64,000 nucleotides of DNA from Archegozetes longisetosus (Eukaryota > Arthropoda > Arachnida > Sarcoptiformes > Trhypochthoniidae): the NCBI GenBank assembly GCA_018873245.2, contig JAEMBT020000001.1, forward strand, positions 12,368,220 to 12,432,219, read 5' to 3'. Numbering within the stretch: the first letter of the stretch is position 1; each line of letters begins with the position of its first letter. Of the stretch, positions 59,601 through 64,000 are shown in pieces. Under the pieces are notes generated by a model. It did not search any database and was not told the origin of the DNA. It was given only the letters and a program-made list of their open reading frames with translations. The position numbers were made by a program, and so were the translations under genes.

Positions 59601-61079
59601 ATTTCTTACTTTAAACTAAAGATGTGAAATTTAGCTGATTCTAAAAATTCAAAAATTTAGACATAGACCTTATATTATATTTTTTTAAATAAAATATTGC
59701 AGTTAGTTTTTTCAATTTTTTGTTCGGAACCAATTGGTTAAAGCTTTCTAATTTCTAACAGATTGTAAAAATGTTAAACAATAGAATCTTACTTTGTTAT
59801 ATTCAGTTGAAAAAACTAATTTGATGTAATTGAAAATTAAGGATCACATTATGTTTAAAAGTAAAGGTTTTGGCTAAAGTACTTCAGAACCAATGTTTAT
59901 AGGGTCAAAGGTCAGGTGTCGAAATTTCTGTAATAATGAGGGTTAGTAAAAGTTTATCTTCCAAGCATGGAAGCTAACTCATTGCTCAGTGTGACTAGAT
60001 CTGATCAGAAAGATTCTGTGACTTCTAAAATAAGAGTAGCTAGGTTGGAAATTTTTCTATACATTCATGACGAGAAAACTGAATAATTGAGACTGAAATT
60101 ATTTCTTGAAATTAAATGCCTTGAATATAAATGATTCTAATTCAATTTAAGATATCATTGTTTGGAGTCTTCCCTGGATCTGGTACGGCATTACTTGACA
60201 ATAGCATAACAGATAAATACGACTTATCAAGTATTGACAGTATGTGTACAGGAGGTACTTCTTTTCCATCAGAAATGGGTCAAAAATTAATACAAAAGTA
60301 TAAATTAAAACAGTTCGTTGAATGTAAGCTATATTTTCTTAATTGTCATTTCGGGAAAATAAAATTTTCTTAATGTATTACCGATAAAAATTAAGTTTAC
60401 GGAATGACTGAATCAATCGGAGGTGTGACTAACATAACCCCGAGCGAGAAATTTGTTCCTGGAAATGTTGGAGAACTAGCTCCTAATATGAAGTTGAAAA
60501 TAGTGGACATTCAAACAGGAGACAGTTTAGGGATTGATTCTGATGGAGAAATACGTTTTAGTGGACCCATTATGATGAAGGGATATCTCAATAACCCGAC
60601 GGCCACTTCGGCTGCGATTGATAGTAATGGATGGCTTCACACGGGAGATGTCGGACGTGTTGACAAAGAGGGACGTATTTTTATAACCGATCGCCTGAAA
60701 GAAATGGTAAAATTTCGATATTTTACTATGTTCCCGGCAGAAATCGAAGACTGCCTTCTCAGACATCCAGCTGTCTCTGAGGCAGCTGTCATTGGGGTTA
60801 AGCATCAAAATGATGGCCAATGGCTGAGAGCTTATGTGGTAGTTAAGAAAGGATTCAATACTAGCTCTGAAGACATCCAGAAATTTGTTTCTGGTATTAA
60901 TTTATAAATCAATAATATATGAATGTAATGCAATTTTCGTCTTCTTTCCAGATCGAATGGCATTTCAGAAGCAACTAAGGGCTGGTGTTGTATTTGTTGA
61001 TAAAATGCCGAGAACTATAATCGGAAAGATTGATAGACAATATTTTAAAAACTTAGCTAAAGATGAAATATTAAGTTAA
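56690..61079 (+). CDS. 4-coumarate-CoA ligase/luciferase-like acyl-CoA synthetase
   Basis: ATP-dependent acid-thiol ligase of the ANL superfamily (activates a carboxylate to acyl-AMP, then acyl-CoA). Five exons: 56690-56818, 58713-59417, 60152-60323, 60396-60893, 60952-61079; 543 residues, the usual length, with consistent phases. Exon 1 carries the N-terminus (VSRLPHFDILDVSVGQYCYE). Motifs: ATP-binding loop YTSGTTGLPKGAM (about 197-209), FYGMTES, GWLHTGDVGRVDKEG with ITDRLKEMVKFR at the hinge, and the catalytic Lys in PRTIIGKIDR (about 527). All key residues are present. The C-terminus is EILS, not a standard peroxisomal SKL-type signal, so the location is uncertain. Intron 1 is long (1894 nt); intron 3 is 72 nt. 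In arthropods such genes act on fatty or aromatic acids in lipid or xenobiotic metabolism; the substrate cannot be read here. Confidence 0.94.
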
Positions 61080-62567
61080 ATCTAGTTTAATAATGCTTAT
61101 TCATTACTTTTTGTTTTATAATAATCAAATTTTGGCTAAATTTCGAGATTTTATTATAAAATATTTTAGCATATTTGATAATAGATGGTATTGATTAAAT
61201 AATATTAATAAAGTACTGCTTGAAAATTGGTTAGATTTCTGAAATTCTAAAATATTTTTATTTTTTATCAGTTGAGGATTTTGATTGATTTTAGTTTTCC
61301 AATAAGAGTTTTATAAACTGACTATTACGATAATTTCTGAAACCAGTGCAAAAGATGTTTTAAAAATATATTTAAAGGCGTTAAAGAATGATTTTTTTTC
61401 CATTTCGCTCAAGATTTATGAAGAACACAAAATCATCCTCAAATTCATGAAAAATATTTGCTTTAAAAAGATTTTGCTTTAAATATTCGCAAAATTACAG
61501 CATTAGTATTTGTCCGTGTACAAGATATTAATGAAACTTTCAAAATATGATTGAAACGGATTTTTCGTCCGAAATTTTACTTTACTAGAAGATTGTTTAG
61601 ATTATTTCATAGATCTTAGAGATATTGGAAAAATGAAAACTTGAAGTCATCGAAAACCTCTAAAATTCGATCATGAACTTTCGAATTACTTTGAATCTGT
61701 TAATAATGGAATCGCTAAAGCAAACAATTTCATCGAAGGTTAAGATCGAAGTTTTGACCATTTGGTCGAATCGGATCATCCAACCTTGTGTTAATTCATA
61801 AATTCATAAATGTATTAAAAGGTGAGTAAAACTCAAATGAAGTCAAAATCAATAAATTCTTATCAGGTCAAGAGTCTCAAGTACCTAGAAAGCATAATAT
61901 GAAGATAGCTTAACGATTACAAAGAATCATTCAAATTTACGATCTCAGTAATCTTGAAATCTATATTTTAGGCATTACAAACAACTTCAATCACAAAGTA
62001 TGAATCATAATTATAACTTTAATTGATCTAATTTTATCATTTAGTGTTTCATCCTTATGATATTATATATTATATTTTATATTTAATTCACATAATAGCA
62101 AAAAATCAAGAATATAGTATTTTCTATTATTAACATTTATCAATGACATATTTTGGTTAATTTATAACTATATTATAAATCTTTCACATTAAATCTCACA
62201 ATATCAATATTAAAATAACACTGAATAATAAATTGCATCAAAAATTGAATTATGAGATATTATTTCAAAATACTTTCGTAATAACTATTTATTATATAAA
62301 AATTATAGTCCTGAAAGAAAAGTCATTAAAAAGTTAGTTCTACCCGGAGAAGTCAATGTGCTCAAAACTCGTAATACGGGTAAAAATTTTGTCACATTAA
62401 ATTTTTCTTTTTCTGTTTCTCTCAATAGTTTTTCAATATTTCACTTGAAGATATAGGGAAAATTTATTCAATTATTTTATCGAAAAATAGATTCTAAAGC
62501 TGTTTTAATTCGAAAATCTACACTGGTAGTCAACAAATTTAACAAAACTCATTCCCAATATCACAAC
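61080..62567. other. Intergenic, nothing recognised
   Basis: AT-rich spacer after the ligase gene with no supported feature. Confidence 0.5.
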
Positions 62568-63003
62568 TAGGGTGACCAAGTGTCCCGCATTGTGCGGGAT
62601 TGTCTCACATTTAAGAGTTGTGTCCCGCATGCCGTATGCACCCTTTGCGGGACGGAAAATATCACACATCTTAAGATTTATCTTAACAGATTTCCACTGT
62701 ATGTTTTTATTTAATGCAAATAACGTAATTTTATTGTCAACACGTTTCTTATCTTAAAATATGTAGAAGTCTTTAGATAAAGAGTTTTAATCCATTTATC
62801 TGATACCTTTTTTTTCATTCACATCGTGTGTGACTCTTATAAAGTGCAGTTCTCAATCAAGTCTTTAGTTTATATTTCAAGTAATTGTTATTTCAAACTG
62901 TGATTTGTAACTTCAATAAGGTTAAAACTCTTTAAAAAAATGTTGTAAGGGGGCCAAAAACTCTTTTGTCCCACATTTAAAAGTTTTTGACTTGGTCACC
63001 CTA
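62568..63003. mobile_element. hAT-type MITE (TAGGGTGACC family), copy 2
   Basis: Ends TAGGGTGACCAAGT and ACTTGGTCACCCTA; target duplication ATCACAAC at 62560-62567 and ATCATAAC at 63004-63011 (one mismatch, so older than copy 1). Subterminal TGTCCCGCAT/GTGCGGGA words repeat. The first ten bases match the element at 12619, but the interiors differ. Confidence 0.85.
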
Positions 63004-63182
63004 ATCATAACATTCCTGTCACATCTATGTGTAAATTCGAGAGGCACTTTTTGCAAGTTTTGTGCTTAGCTTAAATCGTCTTTCAAAGTTAAAATGTAAA
63101 AGTGGAAATAATCAGTATAATAATTTTCAATTCACAATAAAGATTTTAATACACAAAATAATTAATTATATACACCTAATTA

Positions 63183-63728
63183 CACGGCCAACTAGGACGC
63201 TTTAAAGCTTGATAGCTCTTGAACGGATAATCGGATTTCAAAATGGCTTTCACTAAATTATAACTGGATAATGTTGAAATTGTTTGATATACTATTCGTT
63301 AAAATATTCACAAGGGTTGCAAAGTTATAGCAATTCTAGTAAAAACTTAATTTTCCATTAGAAGTAATGGTATATGTGTATGGCATAGACTAATTGAAAG
63401 TAGTTTTTGGATATTTTCTGTTTGTTTATGTTTGGAAAACAATCGGTTAACAATTGATTGTATACTAAATTTGTTTTAAAATAGTGTGTATGGCGGAGGC
63501 CATACACACTATTAATTTTTAATAAAATTAAAAGTTTCAAAATTACAATAATATTAATGTTTGATTTTTTAATTTTTGTTTCATTATTTTATAAACCTGG
63601 TGAATATTTTAACGAATGGTATATCAAACATTTCCTACATTATCCAGCCACAATTCAGTGAAAACCATTTGAAAATTGGATTATCCGTTCAAGTGCTATT
63701 AAGATTTAAACCGTCCTAGTTGGCCGTG
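63183..63728. mobile_element. Long-TIR element, TA-flanked
   Basis: Inverted arms of about 130 bases, 63183-63312 and 63600-63728, beginning CACGGCCAACTAGGACG and ending with its inverse. TA is present on both sides (63181-63182, 63729-63730), as in Tc1/mariner-type insertions. The centre carries a perfect hairpin (63480-63513). The minus-strand frame 63358-63540 overlaps the hairpin and is not a credible gene. Confidence 0.8.
63480..63513. repeat. Perfect 15-bp hairpin with 4-base loop
   Basis: AATAGTGTGTATGGC, loop GGAG, then the exact reverse complement. It sits near the middle of the long-TIR element. Confidence 0.9.
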
Positions 63729-64000
63729 TAATAGAGTGTATAATTTAAGAATCTTAATAACTTTTTATTTATACGACAAAAATATTGGAAGTGCCTTTCT
63801 TGCATTGTGACATTGATATGACAGTCTTCAAGTCGTGATAATTTCTCATAATCTTATTGAATGTCAAGGCACTAACATTATTTAAGTTCTATTCAACTAT
63901 GAAAGTGCATTGTATTCTCATTTTTAGAACATTTCATAATTAAATTATAGCTTGTCTCACATCATTAACAGATCGATTTCTATTCTCATAATGAATATTA

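Noticed and set aside
1..64000. CRISPR arrays, bacterial operons, ribosome binding sites, rRNA genes
   Set aside because: None seen; the window is eukaryotic with spliced genes.

Overview
The window is eukaryotic nuclear DNA: very AT-rich, with genes split by short GT-AG introns and separated by kilobases of transposon debris. A seven-transmembrane gustatory-receptor-type gene, type-B carboxylesterase-like genes, a lysosomal glucosylceramidase, an SLC22-type transporter and a 4-coumarate/luciferase-type acyl-CoA ligase together point to an arthropod. A mite is my best guess from the style of the genes, but nothing in the window proves it.

Layout: 1-5.3 kb is intergenic, with two pairs of degenerate-hexamer islands. 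5.3-6.1 kb holds an intronless orphan type I membrane protein. 9.6-11.7 and 14.9-18.4 kb hold two tandem carboxylesterase-like paralogues with identical splice phases; both replace the catalytic Ser by Asn. 19.5-20.6 kb is a Cys-rich orphan gene, 22.0-23.4 kb a foldback element with a nested hAT element, and 24.0-24.7 kb an orphan multi-pass membrane protein. 26.0-28.8 kb (minus) is an intact five-exon glucosylceramidase. 31.9-36.0 kb (minus) is a seven-exon organic cation transporter-like gene interrupted by two in-frame UAG codons. 36.2-37.5 kb is a nearly complete Tc1/mariner-superfamily transposon. 38.2-42.4 kb is a nest of transposons, including a long palindrome split by a young MITE. 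42.7-44.1 kb (minus) is the gustatory receptor. 46.0-46.6 kb is the second MITE copy. 47.2-49.5 kb is a two-exon GH30 endo-beta-1,6-galactanase-like gene that looks horizontally acquired. 52.5 kb carries a possible 37-residue membrane micropeptide. 56.7-61.1 kb is a five-exon acyl-CoA ligase. 61.1-64 kb is intergenic with two TIR elements.

Functionally the genes do not form one pathway. Several fit a feeding arthropod's chemosensory, digestive and detoxification repertoire: receptor, plant or microbial galactan hydrolase, glycolipid hydrolase, organic-ion transporter, acyl-CoA ligase and esterase-like proteins. Exon-intron models were built by hand from splice signals, phase continuity and family motifs. 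Several coding exons contain 1-nt frameshifts next to homopolymers, which may be assembly errors or real decay.

The least expected structures are two copies of one MITE that differ by an exact inversion of a 37-bp segment between 7-bp inverted repeats, two UAG codons in an otherwise coherent transporter (one at a position where the family has a conserved Trp), paired Ser-to-Asn esterase paralogues, and three separate pairs of degenerate-hexamer islands flanking AT-rich DNA.
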